A DNA stretch of 64,000 nt from Candidatus Binatia bacterium (lineage in GTDB: Bacteria; Desulfobacterota; Binatia; UBA9968; JAJDTQ01): NCBI GenBank assembly GCA_951813575.1, contig OX638375.1:3115042-3179041 (forward strand), written 5' to 3'. Numbering within the stretch: position 1 is the stretch's first letter; each line of letters begins with the position of its first letter. The notes under the pieces were generated by a model. That model was not told the DNA's origin and searched no databases. It saw nothing but the letters and a program-made list of their open reading frames with translations. This document shows, piece by piece, positions 1 to 9,166 of the stretch. Made by a program: the position numbers and the translations under genes.

Positions 1-1
1 G

Positions 2-130
2 CTGGAGCAGACCGCGGCCTTCCTTCCCAAGGGCGTGGGCGGCCTGCTTTATTGGTACGGACTCTACCCGGTCCACGCCCGGATCTTCGACGGGCTGGCG
101 CGGGAGATCGCAAGGCGCGCCGAGGCCTGA
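2..130 (+). CDS. C-terminal fragment of a probable DUF2867/SDR-like protein
   Basis: Only the last 42 codons are inside the window; the frame is open from base 2 to a TGA at 128-130. The residues include a YWYGLYPVHARIFDGL stretch followed by a basic end. From memory this resembles the C-terminus of NAD(P)H-binding proteins that carry a DUF2867 domain. Family assignment rests on this short tail alone, so the function is tentative. It ends 27 bases before the next plus-strand gene and may be cotranscribed with it. Confidence 0.45.
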   Translation: MEQTAAFLPKGVGGLLYWYGLYPVHARIFDGLAREIARRAEA

Positions 131-157
131 CTGAACTCCGGATACGGGAGGTGCGAT

Positions 158-922
158 ATGGCGGAAACGACAGTATTCGAACCCGGCGGATACCGGTACG
201 TGCGGGGGCGCTTTCAGTACTCCGGGGGCGTCTCGGCGGAGCCGGGATTCGTCATCGAACGCGCCCGGTTCGCGCGCCCCGTGCCGCTTGACGAGGGGTT
301 CCGGCGGATCGAGACGTATCTTGACGGCCTCGGCCGGCCGCCCACCGCGTTCTGTGCTTGCGAGCTGCGCTCGCCAGGGCAGTTCACGGAAGAAGGCTTC
401 ATTGCCTTCAATCGGGTCTACGTGAGCACGCTCGAACGGTGGGGCATCTTCAAGGACGACGACAATCCCGTCGCGCGGTCAAACGTATGTCCCGAGGTGC
501 ATCCTCCGAGCGAACCCTGCTTCCATGCATTTTCGTACACGGTACCGGCCGGGGCGGGCGATGCGGCGGGGCTCAAGAGCTTCGTGATCGCGGGTTCCGG
601 CGAAGCGCCCGAAGGACCGGGAGGCTACGGGGACCGGATCATCCGTCTCGGCGACACCTCGCCCGACGCCATGCGGGAAAAGGCGCGGTTCGTCCTCGGA
701 GCGCTGGAGCTTCGGATGGCGGCGTTGGGCCTGACGTGGGCGGACGCCACCACGAGCCAGGTCTACACGGTCCACGAAATCCAAGGGTTTCTCGCCGACG
801 AGGTCGTCCGCCGGGGTGCGGCGCCGGACGGCGTCACATGGACCTACGCCCGGCCGCCGGTCCAGGGACTGGAATTCGAAATGGACGTCCGGAGCGTACC
901 GGTGGAGCGGGTAGTCGCCTGA
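158..922 (+). CDS. RidA/YjgF-like protein, possibly 2-aminomuconate deaminase-like
   Basis: The product is 254 residues and cytoplasmic (no signal peptide). A GGGAGGTG Shine-Dalgarno lies just before the ATG. The central segment around residues 85-125 (FNRVYVSTLERWG, then a Cys- and Pro-rich stretch) looks like the RidA/YjgF superfamily fold. Some longer proteins of this type have been described as 2-aminomuconate deaminases, which release ammonia from an enamine intermediate in aromatic-amine breakdown. The neighbouring luciferase-like oxidoreductase and hydrolases fit a catabolic role. The specific substrate is inferred, not shown. Confidence 0.5.
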   Translation: MAETTVFEPGGYRYVRGRFQYSGGVSAEPGFVIERARFARPVPLDEGFRRIETYLDGLGRPPTAFCACELRSPGQFTEEGFIAFNRVYVSTLERWGIFKDDDNPVARSNVCPEVHPPSEPCFHAFSYTVPAGAGDAAGLKSFVIAGSGEAPEGPGGYGDRIIRLGDTSPDAMREKARFVLGALELRMAALGLTWADATTSQVYTVHEIQGFLADEVVRRGAAPDGVTWTYARPPVQGLEFEMDVRSVPVERVVA

Positions 923-984
923 ATCCCAGAGGCGGTCGGCCCTGGGATGACCTGGCCGGGTGAGAGCAACGGGAGGTTTTCATC

Positions 985-1998
985 ATGCGTTTTGGCATCG
1001 CGTTCGGCAGCTACCCCTCGGACCTGGACCGTGCGGGGCTTTGCCGCGACTTCACGGAACGGGCGCGGGTGGCCCACGCCAGCAACTACGAGGCGCTCTT
1101 CGTGGCGCAGCACTACTCCACGGGACCGGACGCGGCCATGCTCCAATCCCTGCCGCTGCTGTCGTACTTCGCGGGCCTGACCCCCGGCATGTACCTGGGC
1201 ACGGCGATCTTCCTGTTGCCCATGCACCAGCCTCTGATGGTGGCGGAGTACACCGCCACCATCGACAACCTGTGCGACGGCAAGTTCCTGTTCGGCATCG
1301 GCCAGGGCTATCGCGACGTCGAGTTCACCTCCATGGGCGTGCCCATGCGGGAGAAGCGGCCTCGGCTGGAGGAGGGGATCGAGGTGGTGAAGCGGTTGTG
1401 GACCGAGAACGAGGTCCACCACCAGGGCAGGTTCTACCGCATCGAAGGCGTCACCATCGAACCCAAGCCGATCCGGAAACCTCGGCCGCCCATCCTGCTG
1501 GGGGCCGACACGGTGCCTACCGTCGCCCGCGTGCCGGAGGTGGCCGACCACTGGATCGCCAGCCGCCGTCACACCAAGACCTTCCTGCGCGAGGCCGTGC
1601 CCGCGTACAAGCGCGCCCTGGAGGCCCAGGGTCGGCCCTTCGAAGGCCTCTACATCTTCCGCGACCTCTGCGTCGCCGACAGCCGCAAGGAGGCCGAAGA
1701 CCGCATCCGCGAGGGCTACGAGCGGCGCTACGAACGCTACCAGCGCTGGGGCCAGCCGGGGGAGCGCTACGACCTCCCGTTCGAGCAGTTGCAGCAGGAC
1801 CGCCTGGTCCTCGGCAGTCCGGCGGAGGTGGCCGAGCAGGTGCTCTCCTACCATCAGGAGTTCGGCGCCGAGATCATGTGGTTCATGGTGGACTGGCCCG
1901 GCATGGAAGCCAGCATGACCCTGGAGACCATCCAGCGCTTCGGCGAGGAGGTCATCCCCGAGTTGAAGCGGCTCACGCCGGAGTGTCCGCTGCCGTAG
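985..1998 (+). CDS. LLM class flavin-dependent oxidoreductase
   Basis: The product is 337 residues, the usual size for a bacterial luciferase-like monooxygenase (TIM barrel binding FMN or F420). The N-terminus MRFGIAFGSYPS forms the first barrel strand. The later LYIFRDLCVADS and FGAEIMWFMVDWPGME segments fit strands near the C-terminal face. A GGGAGG Shine-Dalgarno precedes the ATG. It probably oxidises a small organic substrate with reduced flavin, but the substrate cannot be told from sequence. A second member of the same family lies at 42953-43957. Confidence 0.85.
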   Translation: MRFGIAFGSYPSDLDRAGLCRDFTERARVAHASNYEALFVAQHYSTGPDAAMLQSLPLLSYFAGLTPGMYLGTAIFLLPMHQPLMVAEYTATIDNLCDGKFLFGIGQGYRDVEFTSMGVPMREKRPRLEEGIEVVKRLWTENEVHHQGRFYRIEGVTIEPKPIRKPRPPILLGADTVPTVARVPEVADHWIASRRHTKTFLREAVPAYKRALEAQGRPFEGLYIFRDLCVADSRKEAEDRIREGYERRYERYQRWGQPGERYDLPFEQLQQDRLVLGSPAEVAEQVLSYHQEFGAEIMWFMVDWPGMEASMTLETIQRFGEEVIPELKRLTPECPLP

Positions 1999-2102
1999 GT
2001 GCGTCCGCGGGCGGCTTACTTGCTTGAGAAGGGTCGCTATTGCAATTTGGCGGGTCAAATTACAGTAGTGCACGTGGCAATTGTCGAGGAGTGCAATAGC
2101 GC

Positions 2103-2768
2103 ATGACGAAATGGTCCACATTCGGACGCGCCGTTCCCGGAGAGATCAATGCACCCTGGTCCGGCACCATCGTCTCCGTGCAGCCGCGGATACGGCTGCT
2201 GCGTTCTCTCGACGAGCGCTCCCACAGCTATCACGGCTACGTGCTGCGGATCGACGGGACTTGCGCCGGCGAGCGCGGGGAGGCCGCCATCGCCGTGGGC
2301 CGGGGGGCGCACGCGAAGCACCGGTTTCGCGCCGGCATGGAGGTGAGTGGCGTAGCGGTGCCCGTGGCCAACCCGAATACGGAAACGGCGGGGTGGTACA
2401 GGGTGAGCCGGCTCAAGGTCCTCCGGGACGCCGAGGTGGAGGCGCCGGCCGGGCCGCCGTTCCATGGCGTGCCGCCGGACCTGGAAACCTACCGCGAGCG
2501 CGGACACCGGCGGTTGGCTCCGCGCACCTACGACAGTCGCTGCGCGACGTGCATGTGGGGTTGCCGGATGCCGGTGGGCATCATACTGGATCAATGGAAC
2601 CCTTCGCGACAACGGTACAGGGTCGAGACTTTCTGCTATGGTCCGAAGAGTTGCCGTTTCTATCGGGCCGGGCGCGAGCGCACGGTTCCGGCGAAAGACG
2701 GGTTGTCGTACACCGAGGGCGACTGGGTCGACGAGTCGGCCACCGCGCACAGGGGGCCGGACGACTAG
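2103..2768 (+). CDS. Conserved hypothetical protein with a Cys-rich C-terminal cluster
   Basis: The product is 221 residues with no signal peptide or membrane segment. The first 120 residues look all-beta. Around residue 145 there is a CATCMWGC cluster, followed by FCYGPKSC about 35 residues later. The spacing suggests a zinc ribbon or another metal site. GAGGAG at 2086-2091 is the likely Shine-Dalgarno. Its TAG stop at 2766-2768 lies inside the CTAG that borders the IS element immediately downstream, so the insertion left the reading frame intact. I recognise the motif as recurring in uncharacterised proteins but know no function. Confidence 0.6.
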   Translation: MTKWSTFGRAVPGEINAPWSGTIVSVQPRIRLLRSLDERSHSYHGYVLRIDGTCAGERGEAAIAVGRGAHAKHRFRAGMEVSGVAVPVANPNTETAGWYRVSRLKVLRDAEVEAPAGPPFHGVPPDLETYRERGHRRLAPRTYDSRCATCMWGCRMPVGIILDQWNPSRQRYRVETFCYGPKSCRFYRAGRERTVPAKDGLSYTEGDWVDESATAHRGPDD

Positions 2769-3579
2769 GGCCTGTTAACACTAAATTGAAGAAATGTTAT
2801 GCTCATGGGATGGAATTAACGGAAGCCCAATATGAGCGCATAGCAGGGCACCTCCCGGTGCAGCGTGGCAATGTCAGCCTTTCGAACCGGCAGGTGCTCA
2901 ACGCTATCTTGTATGTGGCGGAGCACGGTTGCAAGTGGCGCGGGTTGCCGGCTCGGTTCGGCAATTGGCACACGATTTACACTCGGATGAATCGCTGGTC
3001 GAAGAACGGGGTGCTGGACCAGGTCTTCGAGCAACTCCAAAGGGAGCAGATGGTGCGCATCAAGATCGAGGCAGTGTCGATAGACAGCACCATCGTCAAG
3101 GTCCATCCCGACGGGACGGGGGCGCTAAAAAAAACGGCCCCCAAGCCATCGGCAAATCCCGAGGAGGCTGGACCACCAAGATTCATATGGTTGCCGCGGA
3201 TGCTCGAACGGCCATCACCTTCTCTCTCTCCCCTGGACAGGCCCACGACGCCCCAGAAGGACGGAAGCTGCTGAATCGCCTTGGCCAGCAGCATGACAGT
3301 CCCTCACTGATCATGGACCGAGCGTACGAAGGTAACGAGACACGCCAGTTGGCTCTGGCTCTAGGGTTCACTCCCGTGGTGCCGCCGTTATCGACGCGAC
3401 TCGACCCATGGGTGTATGATCGCCACATGTACAAGCGACGTAATGAAATCGAGAGGTTGTTTCGTCGTCTGAAGGGATTCCGGCGTATCTTCTCCCGCTT
3501 CGAGAAGCTCGACGTGATCTTCCTCGGCTTCATACACTTCTCACTCATCATCGAGGCCTTACGATAGTGTTAACAGGCC
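2769..3579 (+). mobile_element. IS5-family (IS427-like) insertion sequence
   Basis: This is an 811-bp element with perfect terminal inverted repeats, GGCCTGTTAACACT at 2769-2782 and its complement at 3566-3579. It is flanked on both sides by CTAG (2765-2768 and 3580-3583), which fits the YTAR target duplication of IS5 elements. Because CTAG is itself palindromic, the same bases could instead be part of slightly longer inverted repeats around a 2-bp TA duplication. The two-frame transposase organisation with a poly-A slippery site is typical of the IS427 group. Intact ends and both frames suggest it is recent and probably still functional. Confidence 0.9.
2810..3567 (+). CDS. IS5-family transposase made by -1 frameshift (orfA/orfB)
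   Basis: OrfA starts at the ATG at 2810 and would end alone at 3274. Eight consecutive A at 3127-3134 form the slippery site, where a -1 shift joins it to orfB, which ends with TAG at 3565-3567 inside the right inverted repeat. The fused protein is about 250 residues. OrfA supplies the helical DNA-binding part and the first catalytic Asp (SIDSTIVKVH). OrfB supplies the second Asp (MDRAYEGN) and the Glu (RRNEIERLFRRLK), completing the DDE triad. This is the known expression strategy of IS427-type elements, so the split frame is not evidence of decay. Confidence 0.88.
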
Positions 3580-3629
3580 CTAGCCGGACACCACGCCCGC
3601 ATGGCGGACCAGACAGGACACTAGGCACC

Positions 3630-4463
3630 ATGAGCCAGCACGCACCCCCACACTCGGCCAACGCGCAGTTTCACGATCCCGCGCACGCGGCGGAGTTCGA
3701 CAGGAACGCGGCCGTGTCCGACATCCGCGGACAGTTGGCGGAGCGCCTGATCGAGGCCATGGCGCTGCGCGGCGACGAGACCGTGCTCGACGTGGCCACC
3801 GGCACGGGCCGCTTCGCCCGGCCGGTTTCCGGGCGCCTGGCCGGCGGGAGCGTGGTCGGCATCGACCCGGCGCTGGCCATGCTGCGGGTCTCGCGCGAAC
3901 CGGACGCGGACCCCATTCCCCGTTACGGCCGGGTCGCCGCCACGGCCGAGCGCATGCCGCTGAGGGGCGGCATCTTCGACTGCGCGTGGGTCGCCTTCAG
4001 CCTGCATCACTTCGTCAGCGCCACGGACATGCTGCGGGAGGCGGGGCGGGTGCTCAAGCCGGGCGGCCGCATCTTCATCCTCGATCCGATCATCGCGGCG
4101 GCGGACGACGCGCTCGACGCGGCCGTCAACAGCCTCATCAACGAGGTCTTCCAGCGCTCCCACGGCGCCGGTTTCCGCTTCTTCGCGCAGGAAGAGATCC
4201 GGCGCCTCATGACCGACGGCGGCATGGAGGTGGTGCGCGACGATCTCCACACCTACCCGGTGGATCAGGACGGCACCGACGGCATCCCCACCGGCCGGCA
4301 CTGGATCGAGGTAATGGACGAGCTGGAACGGAGGCCGCCGGAGTTGAAGGCGCGCTTCCAGGAGAGATACTTTCGCTACGAGAAGACCGGCGATGGGGTC
4401 CACCTCAGCGGCGGTTTCCACTTCGGCCTCGTCGCTGGCGAGAAACGGCTCGGTACCGACTGA
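3630..4463 (+). CDS. Class I SAM-dependent methyltransferase
   Basis: The product is 277 residues. Motif I (VLDVATGTGRFARPV, about residues 52-66) binds S-adenosylmethionine; WVAFSLHHF and EAGRVLKPGGRIFIL are the usual motifs II and III of UbiE-like methyltransferases. The frame is open upstream to the IS end, but the ATG at 3630 gives a normal N-terminus for the family, so I chose it. It is followed after 11 bases by the metallo-hydrolase gene, suggesting cotranscription. The acceptor is unknown. Before the IS insertion this gene lay about 50 bases after the preceding gene, so it may now depend on another promoter. Confidence 0.82.
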   Translation: MSQHAPPHSANAQFHDPAHAAEFDRNAAVSDIRGQLAERLIEAMALRGDETVLDVATGTGRFARPVSGRLAGGSVVGIDPALAMLRVSREPDADPIPRYGRVAATAERMPLRGGIFDCAWVAFSLHHFVSATDMLREAGRVLKPGGRIFILDPIIAAADDALDAAVNSLINEVFQRSHGAGFRFFAQEEIRRLMTDGGMEVVRDDLHTYPVDQDGTDGIPTGRHWIEVMDELERRPPELKARFQERYFRYEKTGDGVHLSGGFHFGLVAGEKRLGTD

Positions 4464-4474
4464 AGGAGCACCTC

Positions 4475-5371
4475 ATGAAGACGCCATCATCACTCATCAC
4501 CCTGGGGACGTCCGGCGGACCGTCGTTGACCCCCCGGCGGGCGCAGACATCCCACCTGCTCACCGTCAACGGCACCTACTACGTGGTGGACGCCGGCGAC
4601 GGCGTGTCGCGGCGCATGGCCCGTGCGGGCGCCGACGTGCGCAAGGTCGGGATCATCTTCCTCACCCACCATCACGACGACCACACGGCGGGTCTCGGCA
4701 CCCTCATGTCCCTGGCCTGGGACGGGCAGCGCACCGCGCCCATCGACGTCTACGGCCCGCCCCGGACCAAGGAGCTTGTGGACGCCACGGTGAAGTACTG
4801 CAGCATCAGCGCCGACATCCGCATCGCCGACGGCGGCCGGAGCGTTCCGCTGGACAAGGTGTTCTTCGGGCACGACGTGGGCATCGGCGAGGTCTACCAG
4901 GACGACAACGTCCGCGTGACCGCCGTCGAGAACACCCACTTCAGCTTCCACCGGGGCGACAAGGAAGGCCTGTACAAGTCCTACTCCTACCGCTTCGAGA
5001 CTCCCGACCGGGTCATCATGTTCACCGGCGACACCGGCGCCAGCGCCGCCGTCACCGCGTTGGCCAAGGATGTGGACGTGCTTGTGACCGAGACCTCCTC
5101 ATGCGACGAGCGCAAGAACTCCATGATCCAGGACGGCCGCTGGCAGGCCATGAGCACGGCCGAGCAGGAAGGCATCATGCGGCAGGCCACCCAGGGGCAC
5201 ATGGGCCTGGAGAACATCGGCAAGCTGGCAACCCAGGCGGCCGTCAGGAAGGTGGTGCTGTCCCACTTCACCCGCCGCGTCGGCACCGACGACTACGAGC
5301 CCTGGGCTGAAGAGGTAAGGAAGCACTACTCGGGCGAGGTGGTGGTCGCCGAGGACCTGATGGAGTTCTGA
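4475..5371 (+). CDS. Metallo-beta-lactamase-fold hydrolase
   Basis: The product is 298 residues. FLTHHHDDHTAG (about residues 64-75) is the HxHxDH zinc-binding motif; FTGDTGAS and the late VVLSHFTRR supply the further Asp and His ligands, a pattern close to ribonuclease Z-like and arylsulfatase-like members. The first residues lack a convincing signal peptide. AAGGAG precedes the ATG at 4475; longer in-frame openings upstream overlap the methyltransferase and are not credible. It is the middle gene of a tight run, methyltransferase, hydrolase, molybdopterin subunit, and probably hydrolyses a small-molecule ester or lactone in the same pathway. Confidence 0.82.
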   Translation: MKTPSSLITLGTSGGPSLTPRRAQTSHLLTVNGTYYVVDAGDGVSRRMARAGADVRKVGIIFLTHHHDDHTAGLGTLMSLAWDGQRTAPIDVYGPPRTKELVDATVKYCSISADIRIADGGRSVPLDKVFFGHDVGIGEVYQDDNVRVTAVENTHFSFHRGDKEGLYKSYSYRFETPDRVIMFTGDTGASAAVTALAKDVDVLVTETSSCDERKNSMIQDGRWQAMSTAEQEGIMRQATQGHMGLENIGKLATQAAVRKVVLSHFTRRVGTDDYEPWAEEVRKHYSGEVVVAEDLMEF

Positions 5372-5381
5372 CGGCCCGGCC

Positions 5382-7589
5382 ATGAACATCATCGGCACCG
5401 CGGCGGCGCGGGTGGACGGGGTCGCCAAGGTCACGGGACAGGCCGAATACGCCTCGGACCTCACGCTGTCGGGCATGCTCTGCGGCAAGATCCTGCGGAG
5501 TCCTCACCCCCACGCCCGCATCGTCTCCATCGACACCCGCGCCGCGGAGCGCATCCCCGGCGTCCGCGCCGTGCTCACGCGCGAGGACTTCCGCAACCGG
5601 AACCCTTGGTTCAGCGGCAGGATACAGGACCACCCCATCGTGGCGCTGGAGCGTGCGCTGTTCGCCGGCCAGCCGGTGGCCGCGGTGGCGGCCGACGACG
5701 AGGCCGCCGCGGAAGACGCGCTCCGCGCGGTGGCGGTGGAGTACGAGCCGCTGCCCGCGGTGGTCACCATCGAGGAGGCCGTCGCCGACGGCGCGCCGCA
5801 AGTCCACGAGGCCGCGCCCGGCAACATCTGTTTCAGCGACCGGCTCGAGAAGGGCGACGTGGCGGACGGCTTCGCCGAGGCCGACACCGTGGTGGAAGAC
5901 ACCTTCACCTTCCCCATGGTGTACCACTACGCCATGGAGCCCCACGTGGCCATCGCCAAGGTGGATGCCGAGGGGGTGACGGTGTGGAGCTCCTGCGCCC
6001 ACCCCTTCGGCGTGCAGCTCGAGCTGGCCCACATCTTCGGCCTTCCGCTTGCGAGCGTCCGGGTCATCATCCCCTACGTGGGCGGCGCCTACGGGAGCAA
6101 GTCCGGGGCCAAGATCGAACCCCTGGCGGTGGCGCTGGCGCAGAAGTGCGGCCGGCCGGTGCGGGTGGCCCAGAACGTCTCCGAGGCCATGATGACCGTG
6201 CGGCGCCATTCGGCCCTTTGCCGGGTCCGCACCGGGGCCAGGCGGGACGGCACCCTGGTGGCCAAGCAGGCGGAGGTCTTCCTCAACACCGGCGCCTTCG
6301 CCGAGCTCGGGCCGGTGGTGACCAGCCGCACCCTCACTCGCATCCTGGGGCCGTACCGCATCCCCAACCTCCGGGTGGAGTCCCACTGCGTGTACACCAA
6401 CACCGTGTCCGCGGCCTCGTTCCGCTCCATCGGCGGCCCGCAGACCGCCTGGGCCAACGAGTCGCAGATGGACATCCTCGCCGACGAGCTGGGCCTCGAC
6501 CCCCTGGCTTTCCGCCTGAAGAACCTGCTCCACCGGGGCGAGGAGCTGAAACCCGGCGGCAAGCCGCTGGACGCCGACCTCCGGGAAGGGCTCGGCCGGG
6601 TCACCGAGCGGATGGGATGGGACGGACCCGTGGCCCCCTCGGGGGCGGGCCGCGGGCTCGCCTTCGGGGTCACCGACCCGGGAGCGCCGCTGGCCTCCAC
6701 CTCCACCGTGCATGCCCTCTCGGACGGCAGCGTGGTGGTGCTTATCGGCACCTCGGAGATCGGCCAGGGGTCGCGCACCGTCATGAGCCAGATCGTGGCG
6801 GAGGAGCTGCGCGTCCCCCTCGACAAGGTCCGGGTGCGGCCGCCGGACACCGCCTACACGCCCTACGACCGCTCCACCGGGTCCAGCCGTTCCACCACGG
6901 TGATGGGCAAGGCCACCCAGTTGGCCGCGGCCGACGCCCGCGAGCAGATCCTGGAGCTGGCCATGGAGCATTTCGAAGCCCCGCGGGAGGCCGTCGAGCT
7001 GGCCGACGGCGAAGCCCGGGCGGGCGGCCAGAGCGTCTCTTACGGAGAGCTCATCCGTACCCACTTCGCCATGCAGGGCGGCGAGATCGTGGGCCGGGGC
7101 TACGCCCACAGCGGCATGGCCACCACTCCGTCCAATCCACTCTTCTGGGAGATCGGCATCGGCGCCGTCGAGCTCGACGTGGACCGGGACACCGGTGAGG
7201 TCCGGCTGGAGCGCTACGTCATGGCCGCCGACGTGGGCAAGGCGCTCAATCCGCTCCAGTGCGAAGGCCAGGACGAGGGCGCCGCCATGATGGGCATCGG
7301 CCACGCGCTGATGGAGTCCATCGTCTACGGCGACGGCCAGATCCTCAACCCCAACCTGGTGGACTACCGTGTGCCCAGCTTCGAGAACCTGCCCGGGACC
7401 TTCGAATCGATACTGGTGGAAAACGGTGACGGCCCCGGCCCCTACGGCGCCAAGGGCATGGGGGAGGGCGGCATCATCCCGGTGGCGCCGGCCGTGGCCA
7501 ATGCGGTGTTCCGCTGCACCGGCGCCCGTGTCAAGGACCTGCCGCTGACCCCGGAGAAGGTCTGGCGCGCCATGCGCCGAAACGGATAA
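5382..7589 (+). CDS. Xanthine dehydrogenase-family molybdopterin-binding subunit
   Basis: The product is 735 residues, the usual length for the stand-alone large subunit (CoxL/XdhB-like) of molybdenum hydroxylases. The N-terminal hammerhead domain begins with RVDGVAKVTGQAEYASDL. Later glycine-rich loops bind the cofactor. GAKGMGEGG near the C-terminus carries the Glu expected of the catalytic base. It would hydroxylate an aldehyde or N-heterocycle using water. No FAD subunit (CoxM-like) or 2Fe-2S subunit (CoxS-like) lies beside it, so its electron-transfer partners must be encoded elsewhere. It starts 10 bases after the hydrolase gene. Confidence 0.88.
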   Translation: MNIIGTAAARVDGVAKVTGQAEYASDLTLSGMLCGKILRSPHPHARIVSIDTRAAERIPGVRAVLTREDFRNRNPWFSGRIQDHPIVALERALFAGQPVAAVAADDEAAAEDALRAVAVEYEPLPAVVTIEEAVADGAPQVHEAAPGNICFSDRLEKGDVADGFAEADTVVEDTFTFPMVYHYAMEPHVAIAKVDAEGVTVWSSCAHPFGVQLELAHIFGLPLASVRVIIPYVGGAYGSKSGAKIEPLAVALAQKCGRPVRVAQNVSEAMMTVRRHSALCRVRTGARRDGTLVAKQAEVFLNTGAFAELGPVVTSRTLTRILGPYRIPNLRVESHCVYTNTVSAASFRSIGGPQTAWANESQMDILADELGLDPLAFRLKNLLHRGEELKPGGKPLDADLREGLGRVTERMGWDGPVAPSGAGRGLAFGVTDPGAPLASTSTVHALSDGSVVVLIGTSEIGQGSRTVMSQIVAEELRVPLDKVRVRPPDTAYTPYDRSTGSSRSTTVMGKATQLAAADAREQILELAMEHFEAPREAVELADGEARAGGQSVSYGELIRTHFAMQGGEIVGRGYAHSGMATTPSNPLFWEIGIGAVELDVDRDTGEVRLERYVMAADVGKALNPLQCEGQDEGAAMMGIGHALMESIVYGDGQILNPNLVDYRVPSFENLPGTFESILVENGDGPGPYGAKGMGEGGIIPVAPAVANAVFRCTGARVKDLPLTPEKVWRAMRRNG

Positions 7590-7613
7590 GGGCGGGCCCT
7601 GGGACCCGCCCTT
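7588..7613. terminator. GC-rich hairpin between convergent genes
   Basis: AAGGGCGGG at 7588-7596 pairs with CCCGCCCTT at 7605-7613 around an 8-base loop. It overlaps the stop codon of the molybdopterin subunit gene and lies just before the end of the convergent amidohydrolase gene. No run of T follows on either strand, so intrinsic termination is plausible but unproven. Confidence 0.45.
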
Positions 7614-7639
7614 ACTCAAACAGGCGTGGAAACGCGTTC

Positions 7640-8704
7640 CTACAACCCGTAGAACACCCGCGAGTTGGTGTTGAGGATCTTTTCGGCCTGGTTGTTGTCG
7701 ATCCGGCCCTCGTCCACCCAGTTGCGCACCTCGTGGAGTCCGCTCAGGTTGGCGGAGATGTCGGTGTGGCTGTAGTCCGTGCCGATCATCAGGTTGTCCT
7801 CGGTGTGGAACTTGAGGAGCGACTCCACGTCGTCGATGGGGTCGATGGTGATGAAGCAGCGGTTCTTCCGGAAGATATCGGGGTCCAGGTCGCACAGTTG
7901 CGGCAGGGTGGTCCCCGTGCCGCGGAGCGCGGCGCGCTTCGTGGCTCCAAGTTGCGACATCACGTAGGGAATCCACGACGCCCCCGACTCGATGAACCCG
8001 AACCGCAGATTGGGGAACATCTCCGGCACCTTGGAGGTCACCAGCTCGGCGAAGGCGTACATGATGGGAAAGCCGCGGTCCCACTCGCGCGAGGGCAGCG
8101 GGTGGCCCGTGTGGAAGCACAGGGCCATGTCCAGGCGGTTGGCCTCCTCGTACACAGGGAAGAAATGCGGGTCGGTGACTTTCCTGCCGATGTCGAAGCC
8201 GCGCTTGAAGATGCCGCAGGCGCCGTGCTCCTTGGCCCAGCGCAGCTCCTCGATGCCCATTTCCGGATTCAGCCACGGCAGCACCGCGGCCCACTGCAGC
8301 CGCCCGTTGGTAGGCGCGCACTTCTCCGCCAGCCAGCGGTTGTAGGTGGTGGCCAGCGCCCATTCCGCTTCGGCGTTCTGGGTGTTGTGGCGGATGAAGA
8401 AGGTCGGGAAGATGACCTGGATGTCCACGCCCATTTCGTCCATGTGGGCTACCCGGCCTTCCACGTCGTCCAGCTCCCGGCGCACCCGCGGCGGATGGTT
8501 GATCTCGTCCCGCACCGCGCGGTTCTGCAGCCTGCCCTCCACCACCCAACTGCGCCGGGTGGTGGTGTTGAAGCCGGCCCGGTTCGCCTCGTCGTCGGAC
8601 ATGTGGACCGTCACCGGCATGTATTTCGCATAGGGCGTCCCCTCCAACGCGGCCCAGGTGGATTCGGACTCGTCGACATGGGTATCGGCATCGATAACGG
8701 ACAT
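7640..8704 (-). CDS. Amidohydrolase family protein (amidohydrolase_2 type)
   Basis: The product is 354 residues. The N-terminal VIDADTHVDE, central FHTGHPLPS and late GTDYSHTD segments correspond to the metal-binding strands of the amidohydrolase TIM barrel as seen in ACMSD-like decarboxylases and hydrolases. AGGAGG lies upstream of the ATG on the minus strand. No export signal. It is convergent with the molybdopterin subunit gene. A decarboxylase or hydrolase acting on an aromatic or cyclic intermediate is the likely role by analogy; the substrate is unknown. Confidence 0.85.
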   Translation of the reverse strand: MSVIDADTHVDESESTWAALEGTPYAKYMPVTVHMSDDEANRAGFNTTTRRSWVVEGRLQNRAVRDEINHPPRVRRELDDVEGRVAHMDEMGVDIQVIFPTFFIRHNTQNAEAEWALATTYNRWLAEKCAPTNGRLQWAAVLPWLNPEMGIEELRWAKEHGACGIFKRGFDIGRKVTDPHFFPVYEEANRLDMALCFHTGHPLPSREWDRGFPIMYAFAELVTSKVPEMFPNLRFGFIESGASWIPYVMSQLGATKRAALRGTGTTLPQLCDLDPDIFRKNRCFITIDPIDDVESLLKFHTEDNLMIGTDYSHTDISANLSGLHEVRNWVDEGRIDNNQAEKILNTNSRVFYGL

Positions 8705-8929
8705 GGCAAACCTCCTGCGCCCGAAACGGCCGAAACGGGTCCAAGCCGCGGTTTCCAGGCGGGCATCACAAGTTTTTCGAGTACCCTAGCAACAATCGCG
8801 GGCGGCGGCAATTTCCTGAGCTACGTTTCCGCTCCTGCTCCCGGTGTCCGGATCACGCCGAGCGTCGGCGTTGCCGGAGACCTACCGATGTGCTTGCTGA
8901 ATACTGTCGACGCTGTCATAATGCTTTCA

Positions 8930-9166
8930 ATGCCGGTACAGATTACGATCCGAGGGGTTCCGGAGCATGTCCGCGACGAGCTCGCGGTGCGGGCGGCGTC
9001 ACAGCGCCAATCGATGCAGGAGTACCTCCGCTGTGAGTTGGAGCGCATCGCTGCGCGCCCGTCCCTCGACGCGTGGCTGCGCGGCGTTCGCGAGCGCAAG
9101 GAAGCGGCGGGTACGCGCGTCGGACCTTCCCGCATCCTGCGCGCCCGTGACGCGGACCGGACGTGA
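8930..9166 (+). CDS. FitA/VapB-like antitoxin
   Basis: The product is 78 residues. The start MPVQITIRGVPEHVRDELA is the beta strand and first helix of a ribbon-helix-helix DNA-binding domain as in FitA-type antitoxins; the C-terminal half is the basic, flexible part that would wrap the toxin. An in-frame ATG at 8921 would add three residues. Its TGA overlaps the toxin's GTG start (GTGA at 9163-9166), so the two are translationally coupled. It would autoregulate the operon and neutralise the PIN toxin. Confidence 0.78.
   Translation: MPVQITIRGVPEHVRDELAVRAASQRQSMQEYLRCELERIAARPSLDAWLRGVRERKEAAGTRVGPSRILRARDADRT

Noticed and set aside
844..2121. 425-codon minus-strand frame opposite the first flavin oxidoreductase
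   Set aside because: Antisense to a well-supported gene; the sequence shows no motif and has shadow-like composition.
5268..8744. 1158-codon open frame on the minus strand
   Set aside because: It runs antisense across the molybdopterin subunit and through another frame of the amidohydrolase gene. Its translation is low-complexity and rich in Arg, Gly, His and Pro, typical of shadows in GC-rich genes.
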